A DNA stretch of 48,696 nt. Source: Barnesiella sp. An55 (GTDB lineage: Bacteria > Bacteroidota > Bacteroidia > Bacteroidales > Barnesiellaceae). Under the pieces are notes generated by a model. The model did no database searches and was not told the origin of the DNA. It worked only from the letters and a program-made list of their open reading frames with translations. Positions 32,309-39,604 of this stretch are shown piece by piece (within the stretch, counting starts at the first letter, position 1; every line of letters starts with the position of its first letter). Where the stretch lies: the NCBI RefSeq assembly GCF_002161555.1, contig NZ_NFHZ01000020.1, positions 1 through 48,696 on the forward strand, read 5' to 3'. The position numbers and the translations under genes are program-made.

Positions 32309-32739
32309 CACGCTTTGCGTTGCATTGGAGGAGGTAAGTAGTTCCTTACTTCCGTTCTGAAATCGTCAAAGCTGCGTATTATGGCGTATTTATTCCCGGC
32401 TCTTTCTGCCGCCTGTTGCCATTCCTTCTGCGTTGCCTGCTGTTTCCCTTTCTCGGTCTTGAACTCTATACAAAGTGAAGCGAAACCGCCAGAAGGTATT
32501 AGTAATATCAAGTCCGAAACTCCGGCGGTAACTCCTTCTGCTTTCATTATTCCGGCTTCTCGCTTATTTCTTGCCCCTCCGTTCGGCACGGCAAACAACA
32601 ATATCGCTAATTCCGGGTATTGAATCCGAAACCACCTTACACAAACACGCTGCAACTGGCTTTCCTCATGTCGCGGCTTTGCCCTTTTGCTTTCCGCGTT
32701 GGCTTTCGCCAACAATTCTTCAAAAGTCATTTTTCCCAT
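32308..32739 (-). CDS. VRR-NUC domain nuclease
   Basis: 143 aa from the ATG at 32739 (MGKMTFEELL); the longer frame starts at TTG. The family core is visible: EESQLQRVCVRWFRIQYPEL, FAVPNGGARN, AGVSDLILLIPSGGFASLCI and EFKTEKGKQQATQKEWQ. The D...E-x-K residues form the PD-(D/E)XK active site. VRR-NUC proteins are stand-alone, often Holliday-junction-cutting, nucleases in phages. It is the last gene of the early/middle block and ends at the late regulatory site. Confidence 0.9.
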   Translation of the reverse strand: MGKMTFEELLAKANAESKRAKPRHEESQLQRVCVRWFRIQYPELAILLFAVPNGGARNKREAGIMKAEGVTAGVSDLILLIPSGGFASLCIEFKTEKGKQQATQKEWQQAAERAGNKYAIIRSFDDFRTEVRNYLPPPMQRKA

Positions 32740-32741
32740 GC

Positions 32742-32897
32742 TCAACTTTTCTTATATACCAATCCAAACAACCACTTTATAGCCTTTCTTTGAAGCCAAT
32801 TTATAGGCTTGTAAACCGGGATGACCGATTTTGTTGCTTCGTGGTGCAAATATGCTACCGGCTTCTGTATCTCTATTTTCAAACTCTTATCTTCCAT
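32742..32897 (-). CDS. 51-aa basic protein
   Basis: 51 aa (start ATG 32897, stop TGA 32742), directly upstream of the VRR-NUC gene, 2 bp apart. Basic, with aromatic residues (PINWLQRKAIKWLFGLVYKK) that could form an amphipathic helix. No family recognised; tight spacing with both neighbours supports it as a real gene. Confidence 0.6.
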   Translation of the reverse strand: MEDKSLKIEIQKPVAYLHHEATKSVIPVYKPINWLQRKAIKWLFGLVYKKS

Positions 32898-32907
32898 TGT
32901 CGTTGCT

Positions 32908-33138
32908 TTAATAGTTATCTACTCTGTTTATCAAATCACGGTCAAAATCCCCGAACAAAGAAGTTTGCCGGGCTTTCTCCCTTTCTGCCAATATGTTTTC
33001 CACACGCTTTATTTCCGCGTCTATCTCGGCTTCCAACCGTTTAGACTTTTGTAGCGCGGAAGGTAATCGCGTCTTGAAGTATTCCTTTTGCGCCTTGCGC
33101 ATGGCTACCACCTTGTCGAAAAATTCTTTATGCCCCAT
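32908..33138 (-). CDS. Hypothetical coiled-coil protein
   Basis: 76 aa, helical throughout and charged (FFDKVVAMRKAQKEYFKTR, SKRLEAEIDAEIKRVENILA). Small proteins like this occur near nuclease and SSB genes of Bacteroidales phages. It has no catalytic motif. Gene spacing of 1-10 bp to neighbours shows it is part of the early operon. Confidence 0.65.
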   Translation of the reverse strand: MGHKEFFDKVVAMRKAQKEYFKTRLPSALQKSKRLEAEIDAEIKRVENILAEREKARQTSLFGDFDRDLINRVDNY

Positions 33139-33139
33139 A

Positions 33140-33283
33140 TCAATACCCGAAAATTTGTAGGTGTACGGAATGCACAGAGCCGCGAAAAGTGCCTTTCTTG
33201 TTCGTGGCTTCTATGTTCCGCCCTAATCGCTTCACTTTGTAACCTGCCCGAATTAGCCGGGCTATCTTTTCTTCGCGTGTCAT
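33140..33283 (-). CDS. 47-aa basic protein
   Basis: 47 aa from ATG 33283 to TGA 33140, between the coiled-coil gene and the gp10-like fragment gene, 4 bp overlap with the latter. Basic (KIARLIRAGYKVKRLGRNIE) with a beta-like end. Supported by the tight packing; no family recognised. Confidence 0.55.
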   Translation of the reverse strand: MTREEKIARLIRAGYKVKRLGRNIEATNKKGTFRGSVHSVHLQIFGY

Positions 33284-33573
33284 AGCTTTACGGTTTTAGT
33301 AGTATCTCCAATACTTACAGCCGCGCTGTATTTCGCGCCTGTTTCCTCTATTGGCTTGTTCCGGTATGCCTTTATATCTTTGTCGCTTACCGGTGTCCCG
33401 TTCCGTAGTATGACATAGCCCATTGAATGGCGCAAACTACCGGTATCGTCCTTATATGCATCCCCGTTTTGTTCTAATGCCTTTCTAATGGTTTTCAAAT
33501 AGGATTTTACACCCTCCTTAATACCGTCGTAAACTATTCCTTCGGTAACTTTAATCTTGCACTTTATTTTCAT
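33280..33573 (-). CDS. Short paralogue of HK97 gp10-like neck protein
   Basis: 97 aa. DDTGSLRHSMGYVILRNGTP matches the gp10-like segment DQTGNLRSSIGYVVFKDGRE of the neck gene at 17676-18158; the stretch before it (EGVKSYLKTIRKALEQNGDA) is helical too. It lacks the C-terminal part of that gene. It lies in the early operon, far from the structural genes, so it is probably not an assembly protein. Either a duplicated relic or a dominant-negative-type regulator; both are inference. Confidence 0.65.
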   Translation of the reverse strand: MKIKCKIKVTEGIVYDGIKEGVKSYLKTIRKALEQNGDAYKDDTGSLRHSMGYVILRNGTPVSDKDIKAYRNKPIEETGAKYSAAVSIGDTTKTVKL

Positions 33574-33790
33574 CGTCTTTGCCCTCTTTCAATTCGTTTT
33601 CTATCGCTTCCGCCCTTGCGTGAAGTTCCTTAGCTACTTTTTTCAAGTAGTTTGCAACTGAGGCAAGAAATATCTTATCTCCTTTTATGTAGCAAGAGGT
33701 ATATTTCCCGGCTTTATCCTTGTTTGCCGTAAATACGGCGTACTGCTTCGCCAAAAGAATGTAAAAGCAGCATATTAGTCTTTCTTTCAT
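33551..33790 (-). CDS. Hypothetical basic protein
   Basis: 79 aa from the ATG at 33790, which follows the upstream stop at 33796 closely; a longer frame to 33940 overlaps that gene and is less likely. It has a hydrophobic N-terminus (LICCFYILLAKQYAVF) and a charged helical C-terminus (KVAKELHARAEAIENELKEG). It may be a membrane-associated protein. No family recognised. Confidence 0.55.
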   Translation of the reverse strand: MKERLICCFYILLAKQYAVFTANKDKAGKYTSCYIKGDKIFLASVANYLKKVAKELHARAEAIENELKEGKDDENKVQD

Positions 33791-33795
33791 GGCTC

Positions 33796-34257
33796 TTAAT
33801 ATCTGAAATCCGTAAAATGAATGACGGCAAACGTTGTTTCGTTCCCTTCTGAGTTCTTTAATATAGGTCGCAAGAACTCGGTAAACTCCACGCTGTTTAA
33901 TCCGTCGTTTCTCGCTATCTCTGAAATCGGTATTTCGCATCCATCAACTTGTGCCGAAAGTTGGCTTACTCCTGTTTGCGCTATTGCCACTTGCTGAATA
34001 CCAACAACCGAAGCAGGTACTTCTAAAATCGTTTCTTGTTGGCTTCTGTATGGCTTTCCGCTCCATTGACGTATGCAAAGCGTTCCGCCTTGCTTTTTTA
34101 GTGCGGCTATCTTCTTTTCCCAATAGGCATAATTGCTTCTTACCGTGTGCCGCTTGCAACCGTCTTTTACGCTTTGGGCAAAATTGGTCGGTTGTCCTGC
34201 CTTCGTATGTCCCTCAAAGAATATTTTACTAAGCAAAACTACTGTTTTCATACTCAT
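33796..34257 (-). CDS. Hypothetical protein next to SSB
   Basis: 153 aa, mixed alpha/beta, with RQWSGKPYRSQQETI and VVGIQQVAIAQTG. The pattern recalls small ASCH-like RNA-binding folds but I would not assign it. It lies 3 bp after the ssb gene start region in the early operon and is likely to act with it. Start codons at 34257 and 34251 are both possible. Confidence 0.6.
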   Translation of the reverse strand: MSMKTVVLLSKIFFEGHTKAGQPTNFAQSVKDGCKRHTVRSNYAYWEKKIAALKKQGGTLCIRQWSGKPYRSQQETILEVPASVVGIQQVAIAQTGVSQLSAQVDGCEIPISEIARNDGLNSVEFTEFLRPILKNSEGNETTFAVIHFTDFRY

Positions 34258-34260
34258 TCC

Positions 34261-34695
34261 TTAAAATGGCAAATCGTCTTTATCGGTTGTTTCTCCGAAC
34301 GGGTTGTTACCACCGTATGCCGGTGCTTGTGGCTGTGCAGGTGCCGCCTGTTGCCCGGCTTGTGTCGCGGTTTGTCCTGTGTCCTGCTTCGTACCCAATA
34401 GTTGAAGTTCTTTTACCCGGCAGTTTACTCCTACCTGTATTCCGTTTGCACCCGTGAATGTCTTTGCAGAAAAGTCACCCCTTACAAATACCTGTGTTCC
34501 TTTTTTCAAGTATTGCACTACCGCACTTTCGCCGGGCTTCAAACAACTTATCCACGTTGTACGGCTTACCGTGTTGCCTTGTGCGTCCTTGTAACGCTCT
34601 GAGGTCGCTACGTTGAACGAAATAAACTTTTGTCCGTTAAACTCCTTAATCTCGGCATCGTTGCCCACGAAACCGCAAAATTCAATCACTAACAT
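34261..34695 (-). CDS. ssb: Single-stranded DNA-binding protein
   Basis: 144 aa. OB-fold pattern: FCGFVGNDAEIKEFNGQKFI at the N-terminus, NVATSERYKDAQGN, WISCLKPGESAVVQYLKKGT, then a Gln/Pro/Ala-rich tail with an acidic tip DKDDLPF, the interaction tail of SSB. It coats single-stranded DNA during replication and recombination. It sits with replication and recombination genes. The family match is clear. Confidence 0.93.
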   Translation of the reverse strand: MLVIEFCGFVGNDAEIKEFNGQKFISFNVATSERYKDAQGNTVSRTTWISCLKPGESAVVQYLKKGTQVFVRGDFSAKTFTGANGIQVGVNCRVKELQLLGTKQDTGQTATQAGQQAAPAQPQAPAYGGNNPFGETTDKDDLPF

Positions 34696-34913
34696 AATTC
34701 TTTGATTTTATGGTTAATATATTCTTTCCAATCCGGCGTTATTATCTCCATTACATCTTTACCCGGATTCCGCTTTTGCCAAATCTTTGCTTCCCGTACC
34801 ATTTCGTCGGCTAACGCTTTGTGTGTTTTATATCCACTCATAGCCATTAGCCCGGAACATTCGGGAATGGGTACTATTTCGTTGTCTATGAAGTCAAAAG
34901 TTAGTTGTTCCAT
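34689..34913 (-). CDS. Small hypothetical protein
   Basis: 74 aa, acidic to neutral, helical N-terminus and beta-like part. Overlaps ssb start by 7 bp, so it is coupled to it. No domain recognised. It could be a small SSB-associated or regulatory protein but nothing shows that. Confidence 0.6.
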   Translation of the reverse strand: MEQLTFDFIDNEIVPIPECSGLMAMSGYKTHKALADEMVREAKIWQKRNPGKDVMEIITPDWKEYINHKIKELC

Positions 34914-34917
34914 AGCT

Positions 34918-35595
34918 TTATATTATCCTTGAAAGCCTTGTTTGTCCGTCATCGTATGAACGCAATAATTTATTTACTCTCAATTTTTGAGCGTAAAGCG
35001 TTCTTATAACTTTCCTTATGTACGCGCTCACGTTACAAACAAACGAGCCTTTATTGCGAATGTTTGTAAGCACTATATCAAAAACTTGCATCCACATTTC
35101 GTTAACGCCTTCTTCTGTAAGGCTCATTTTATTTGCCTTAATGTAGGCTACCGCTTCGTCATGCTTCTTCCAAATATGGGTAACTACTTCCGTATAGTCC
35201 TCCGTTTCGTAAGCCCTCAATACACAACGGCAGAAGTCTATCGCTTTCGCGTATTCTTCTTTTGCTGATTCTACGCTCTTTGGTGTCCGCTGTTTTATGT
35301 TGCGTTCTGCAAGTGCTTTCCGGTCTAACAACACTAATTCGCCGTCTTTTTGTTTCACTACAACAAGATGCCTTCCCATTTTCGCCGGGTTAATACCCCT
35401 CTGTGCTGCGTATAATATCCGTGTAGGACTTCCGGCATACTCCGTTCCTTTATCGTCAGAAATAATGCGTACAAGCCCGTTGCGGTGTGGCTTTATTTTT
35501 TTCCAACCTTTCCCGAAAGCGTTGCTTTGTACTTCTTCCGTTTCTGTATTTATCCGGTATCTTGAAAAACCGGGTATCGTTTTATATTCGCTCAT
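34918..35595 (-). CDS. NUMOD4-like protein without HNH domain
   Basis: 225 aa. The N-terminus (YKTIPGFSRYRINTETEEVQS-like, residues 4-24, and GRHLVVVKQKDGELVLL later) matches the NUMOD4-like DNA-binding module of homing endonucleases, but no HNH motif follows. The C-terminal two-thirds are helical and charged. It may be a degenerate endonuclease or a DNA-binding regulator. It lies upstream of the 34689 gene by 4 bp. Confidence 0.62.
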   Translation of the reverse strand: MSEYKTIPGFSRYRINTETEEVQSNAFGKGWKKIKPHRNGLVRIISDDKGTEYAGSPTRILYAAQRGINPAKMGRHLVVVKQKDGELVLLDRKALAERNIKQRTPKSVESAKEEYAKAIDFCRCVLRAYETEDYTEVVTHIWKKHDEAVAYIKANKMSLTEEGVNEMWMQVFDIVLTNIRNKGSFVCNVSAYIRKVIRTLYAQKLRVNKLLRSYDDGQTRLSRII

Positions 35596-35602
35596 AATCG
35601 AA

Positions 35603-36202
35603 TTACTTTAATACGTCCGTTGGGTTGCTTAATTTTTCACTCAATAGCGTAGCTACCTTTTCAGCAGCCTTTCTGAACTCCCGGTTAAACTTGTATTCGG
35701 CATCGTAGTTCCGCAAATAGTAGCAAATGGTACTTTGGTCGTGGCTCGTTTCTTCTGCAATGCCTTGCGTATGCTCTCCGCGCTTTTTACAATGGTGGGC
35801 GTAAATCATACGTGCGTAAACGTGCCAACGGTTACGGCTGTCTTCCGCTATTGACTTGAAATTTACGCCCATCGCCGTAAGTATCGCCGCTTTTATATCA
35901 CGATGTTTAGGCGGCTTCTCATACTCAATAATCAAACCTAACCCCTTTGCTATCTCGCGTTCCAATGTTGCGCCGATGCTTTTTTCCCAATTAGCCAACA
36001 AGTAAATAGCTTGGCAATCAAGTAACAGCCGTATATCTGTTTTCATCTGTTCCTGCCAACGTGTGCCGGAAGGCAAACCGTTACGGAGAGGATTAACAAC
36101 GTCGTAACCTTTTGCTTTAAGCTCGGCTTCCGCTCTGCTGAACTTTTCCGTATATTCTGCAACCGGAATCCCGGTTATCTGTCCGCTTATGTATATTCTC
36201 AT
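35603..36202 (-). CDS. DUF4406 (deoxyribosyltransferase-like) fused to DnaA C-terminal-like HTH
   Basis: 199 aa. Residues 1-95 read as DUF4406, a nucleoside 2-deoxyribosyltransferase-like fold (MRIYISGQITGIP, YDVVNPLRNGLP, IYLLANWEKSIGATLEREIA). Residues about 100-190 (AAILTAMGVNFKSIAEDSRN, HHCKKRGEHTQGIAEETSHD, QSTICYYLRNYDAEYKFNRE) resemble the DNA-binding domain IV of DnaA. Phage proteins combining a nucleotide fold with a DnaA-type HTH suggest a replication or regulation role. Whether the first domain is catalytic is unknown. Confidence 0.72.
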   Translation of the reverse strand: MRIYISGQITGIPVAEYTEKFSRAEAELKAKGYDVVNPLRNGLPSGTRWQEQMKTDIRLLLDCQAIYLLANWEKSIGATLEREIAKGLGLIIEYEKPPKHRDIKAAILTAMGVNFKSIAEDSRNRWHVYARMIYAHHCKKRGEHTQGIAEETSHDQSTICYYLRNYDAEYKFNREFRKAAEKVATLLSEKLSNPTDVLK

Positions 36203-36318
36203 GTCTAATCGTTTTTTGAAAAACTGTTTTATTTCCTCCGTATCGCGTTTTTTTCATGCCAACCGTTCATCTTATCGCCCGGAACATTCAAAGCCGAAAT
36301 AGGTGCGTTTCTGAAAGC

Positions 36319-37038
36319 CTACGGCGGTGGTAGCCTTGTTAGTCTTGGTCGGTAACTTGGATTCTCAAAGCCTATAAGGTCGAACATCTCTATAAACCTG
36401 TCCGCTATCCTCAAACCGTACCGCTTCGCTATGTCCTCATCGCCTATCAAGTTTGATGTTATGACCGTAAAGAGTTGCCGGTCGTAACGGTGGTAAAGCA
36501 AATCCACCAACGGGCTAACTTCGTTTCCCCATACCTTGATGCTCGCCGGTTCTGTTCCTACGTCATCTATGTACAACAACTCTTCGCCTTTCAGCCTGTT
36601 TAGTAAATCCTGCTTTTCGCCCCTCGCGGCTTCCGTAAGTGCCGATGCCGGTATTACCGTTACTTCCTTCCTTTCGGTTGAAAGTGCGCTATAATACAAC
36701 GTGCCTATAAGCTGCACTATCGAACGCGCTAAGGTGGTTTTTCCGTTTCCGGGTTCGCCGTATAGGAATAATCCGGGCTTGGTACTCGCTCCGAGCAACC
36801 AACGTGCGGCACGCGCTATGTGGTCTTCTGTCGCTTCGTCCGGCTTAAATTCGTGTCCTCTTTGCTCCACTTGATAACGGTAGCACTCGCGTAACATTCC
36901 CGGTACGTCCTGCGTATAGCGGTCGATTCTAAATCGTGCTGCGTAGGGCTTTTTTCTTCGTAGTGCTTCCGCAAACGCCGCTAAGTTTATCCTCTGCGGC
37001 TGCTGTGGATTCCCTGTTTGTCCTTGTTGCTCTGCCAT
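36319..37038 (-). CDS. DnaC-like helicase loader ATPase
   Basis: 239 aa. Walker A GEPGNGKTT (about 94-102) in LFLYGEPGNGKTTLARS, Walker B LLYIDDVG (about 153-160), then sensor-like VITSNL. This is the AAA+ pattern of DnaC/IstB-type loaders that deliver replicative helicase. The gene overlaps the upstream DUF6291 gene by 110 bp, unusually long for this genome. It follows DUF6291 in transcript order, so the pair probably runs phage replication initiation. Confidence 0.85.
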   Translation of the reverse strand: MAEQQGQTGNPQQPQRINLAAFAEALRRKKPYAARFRIDRYTQDVPGMLRECYRYQVEQRGHEFKPDEATEDHIARAARWLLGASTKPGLFLYGEPGNGKTTLARSIVQLIGTLYYSALSTERKEVTVIPASALTEAARGEKQDLLNRLKGEELLYIDDVGTEPASIKVWGNEVSPLVDLLYHRYDRQLFTVITSNLIGDEDIAKRYGLRIADRFIEMFDLIGFENPSYRPRLTRLPPP

Positions 37039-37741
37039 TATCTTTCAATTTTGAACGGTACTTTATCCGTAGTTGGTTTATCAAATGCTGCGCCTGTTCT
37101 TTGTAGTCATTGTGCGTTACTCTTGTCAGTTCCCATTCCGCTATGACTTCTTCGGCTTCTTTCCGTAGTGTGTCCGGGTCTGTGTGAAGCTGCATACAAA
37201 TGACCTCAATTTGCGCCCGGTGCGTTTCGCTGAAAAACTCATCTAAAAACTTCCTGTTGTTTTCTCCTTCTCGCGCGTGCGCGTTATCAACAACAACATC
37301 AACAGAATTATTATTTATTGATTCTGATACTGATATAGATATAAGGTTGTTTTTGCTTGTTTCTGCTTGTTCCTTATCTTCTTCAAGTTGTTCTAAGTTG
37401 TTTTTAGTTGTTTCAGCTTGTTTTAGGTTGTTTTTAGTTGTTTCAACCTGTATTGTTTCGCTCTCTACTTTCGCTTTTTTTCTTGCATTACTGTTCCCTT
37501 TGGGTGCGCCACCCTTTTTCCCACGTTCTACATAGCTTTCATAACGCTTTACGTTGAAATCAATCTGCGGCTTGAAGGAAAGAAACAAAGCAAGCGCAGC
37601 CGGTTCTGTGCTTTCCGGCGGCATAATTCCGTCAAAAGCGTATGCGTAAACCAACCGCGAAACCTCCTTATACAATTCCGGCGGCAAAACGTCTAACGCC
37701 TGTATTATATTGCGAAAAATCACTATGCTATCTTGGCTCAT
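36929..37741 (-). CDS. DUF6291-like replication protein with internal repeat tract
   Basis: 270 aa. The N-terminal 70 residues fit DUF6291 (SIVIFRNIIQALDVLPPELY, EVSRLVYAYAFDGI, NVKRYESYVERGKKGGAP). The middle has a 10-residue repeat, ETTKNNLKQA then ETTKNNLEQL and ETSKNNL, encoded by 30-bp period DNA repeats. Its C-terminus is charged and helical. Position directly before the loader suggests an origin-binding or initiator role, similar to lambda O next to P. DNA of the repeat tract is partly copied at 21449-21555. Confidence 0.72.
   Translation of the reverse strand: MSQDSIVIFRNIIQALDVLPPELYKEVSRLVYAYAFDGIMPPESTEPAALALFLSFKPQIDFNVKRYESYVERGKKGGAPKGNSNARKKAKVESETIQVETTKNNLKQAETTKNNLEQLEEDKEQAETSKNNLISISVSESINNNSVDVVVDNAHAREGENNRKFLDEFFSETHRAQIEVICMQLHTDPDTLRKEAEEVIAEWELTRVTHNDYKEQAQHLINQLRIKYRSKLKDNGRATRTNRESTAAAEDKLSGVCGSTTKKKALRSTI
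37276..37445. repeat. Repeat tract inside the DUF6291 gene
   Basis: Includes two exact 19-bp copies, GTTGTTTTTAGTTGTTTCA at 37397-37415 and 37427-37445, 30 bp apart, plus degenerate copies upstream. Part of the tract recurs at 21449-21555. Iteron-like repeats within an initiator gene recall the lambda origin in gene O. Confidence 0.6.
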
Positions 37742-37790
37742 CGCTTACTTGTTTTTGGGAACGCGCCGTTAGACGCGCTCCCGGTTACTA

Positions 37791-38636
37791 CTATGCTTCC
37801 TCTTGGTCTTTGTATGCCATACAAAAAGCCTTTTCCACAATCGCGTTACAAGCAAACGGCGAAGCCGATAGTATTGAAATATCCACTACCTTACGTTCGT
37901 CGCCGTCTTTCTCGGTGCGTTCATTAACCTTAGCGTCTATCCACGCCGTTATTACCACCTTCGCCGTATCTACGTCCTTCGTCCGTACAATGAAGTCGTA
38001 GGATGTCTTTCCGGGTTCTTCTTCATCCTCTGCCTTTATCGCTACTTCCGCTTCAACCTTGTAATACTTTACATCTCCCCTTTGTTCCTCTGCGTTGTCC
38101 GCTTCCTCTCCGGCTTCGTTTGCCCCTTCCTGCGCTTCTACATACTTCCTCAACCTGTCGTTAAGTATAACAACGTCATCCATCAGCTTTACGCCTGTTA
38201 TGTCGAAAGACTGCGTAAAGTTCAATTCTATGAAGTCCGTAGCTACCTCTATTGCCTTTGTTACGTTCTGTGCCTGCAATATGAAGTTATGCCGCTTCAT
38301 TCCAATAGATGCGCTTACCTTGTACGGGTAAAGCCCGGTTCTTTTATTCTGCGTGGCTAATCTGCGTTGGTTGCTTACTTCTACCTCTTTTATCTCTTCG
38401 GCTTGGATGCTGAAATTTATTTGCGTCGCCAAATCGTTATCTATGTACTTTCCACGCTCAAACAAAATCTCATGCCGCTCAATCGTAATCACTTCGCCGG
38501 TGCTTTCGTCTAAAAAATCTTCTTTCCACGTTTTAAGCACATTCGCCGCCAAATACTTTCCGATAATTCTCCGTGTGTCCGAAGTCTTGAAGCGTACTTC
38601 GTCCTTTCTTGTTTGTATCTTTTCGGGCTGTTTCAT
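37791..38636 (-). CDS. Hypothetical early protein
   Basis: 281 aa, mixed alpha/beta with an acidic insertion (QEGANEAGEEADNAEEQRGD, about 170-190) between two domains. N-terminal half: FLDESTGEVITIERHEILFE, IGMKRHNFILQAQNVTKAIE. C-terminal half: KAEDEEEPGKTSYDFIVRTK. The two halves look related to each other (both end VTKAIEVATDFIEL- and DTAKVVITAWIDAK-type helices). No family recognised. It overlaps the neighbour upstream by 4 bp. Confidence 0.68.
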   Translation of the reverse strand: MKQPEKIQTRKDEVRFKTSDTRRIIGKYLAANVLKTWKEDFLDESTGEVITIERHEILFERGKYIDNDLATQINFSIQAEEIKEVEVSNQRRLATQNKRTGLYPYKVSASIGMKRHNFILQAQNVTKAIEVATDFIELNFTQSFDITGVKLMDDVVILNDRLRKYVEAQEGANEAGEEADNAEEQRGDVKYYKVEAEVAIKAEDEEEPGKTSYDFIVRTKDVDTAKVVITAWIDAKVNERTEKDGDERKVVDISILSASPFACNAIVEKAFCMAYKDQEEA

Positions 38637-39187
38637 ATCTTCTCAATCAAAATTTGTTCGTACAATTCCGTGAATGCGTTACCGGCATAACGTGCCGTAT
38701 CTCTGTCATGAAAGCAAAGCCGCTGGGTAATGCTTGCATGCGTAATTGTGGCTGCGCTATCCGTATCAGCAAATGCAAGTTTTGCTATACCTTTCCCGTT
38801 AGCGTCTTCGTGAATTTCAAAGTATGGATAATACTTCCTAACGTCAGTGTCGTTTATATCCATCTTGCATCCTTCGTTTAGGGCTTCCGTTATGGTTTCC
38901 AATTTGCGCCGGGCTATTTCGTCCTGTCTGAAACCTTGCGCCTTCATGCTTTGTTCGTTCATGGGTTCTATTCCCAACACGTTGCAAGCATCGGCGTATG
39001 ACCTCACTCGTTCGGTTATCCCCTCATATTCCTGCTCATCTGTATAGAAGTCAAAAACGGTAGTATCTTCGTCTTCCTCCGTAAATTCTATTACTTTTTC
39101 CTGCGCTTCTTTCAATGTGTCAAAGCGTCCTATAAGTTCCGTTTCTTGGTCTTCAAGAAGTTTGTACAAAAAAATCTTTTTCATCAT
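38633..39187 (-). CDS. Old homologue of the VR2 target
   Basis: 184 aa. The segment from SYADACNVLGIEPM to the C-terminus aligns with the N-terminal 115 residues of the 41196-41963 protein (SYEDACNVLNIQPI). It keeps the QRLCFHDRDTARYAGNAF end of the variable domain but lacks a TR-like stretch: differences from TR occur at all bases, not only adenines. It has its own N-terminal part (YKLLEDQETELIGRFDTLKE). It was either never, or is no longer, a DGR target. Intracellular, unknown function. Confidence 0.72.
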   Translation of the reverse strand: MMKKIFLYKLLEDQETELIGRFDTLKEAQEKVIEFTEEDEDTTVFDFYTDEQEYEGITERVRSYADACNVLGIEPMNEQSMKAQGFRQDEIARRKLETITEALNEGCKMDINDTDVRKYYPYFEIHEDANGKGIAKLAFADTDSAATITHASITQRLCFHDRDTARYAGNAFTELYEQILIEKI

Positions 39188-39203
39188 TTCGTGAATTTAT
39201 TAG

Positions 39204-39602
39204 TTAAAACAATGTTCCTTCTTTGGGCTTCTGCGCATCCCCGTACAATATCCTACGTTGCCGGGCTATGGCTAAGCGCACTTCCTTTATTGCGTTCTCG
39301 CGTCCTAAAAGGCTTTCTTCATAATCCATAAGTTCCGCTTCGGTGGTGGCTAAGAAGTAGCCGCCGGAGGTAGCTATCAATCCGGGCAAAGCATCGGTAG
39401 TCCGTATGTGGTTTATTATCTTCCTGCATCGGGCTTCATCTATCTTATACCCTGCTATTGTCAGCCGCATTACGATCGTCCGGTTTGTTACCGCGTTCTC
39501 CTTTCCCGTCTTTGTCTTTAACCCTGCCAATATGACGGGTAAAAGCTCCTTTTCTTCGTACTCGGTAAGCGGTTGGGTTTCTTTATCAAATCCTTTGAGC
39601 AT
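39204..39602 (-). CDS. Hypothetical protein, possible winged-helix
   Basis: 132 aa. The segment NRTIVMRLTIAGYKIDEARCRKII has a helix-turn-helix-like look and is followed by a GLIATSGGYFLATTEAELM hairpin that could be a wing. No clear family. It lies just after the MBL-fold gene in the early operon, 2 bp apart. Confidence 0.62.
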   Translation of the reverse strand: MLKGFDKETQPLTEYEEKELLPVILAGLKTKTGKENAVTNRTIVMRLTIAGYKIDEARCRKIINHIRTTDALPGLIATSGGYFLATTEAELMDYEESLLGRENAIKEVRLAIARQRRILYGDAQKPKEGTLF

Positions 39603-39604
39603 GG

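Noticed and set aside
38712-38790. Third DGR variable region
   Set aside because: It resembles VR2 but differs from TR at C and G positions as well as adenines, so it is a diverged homologue rather than a product of this TR.
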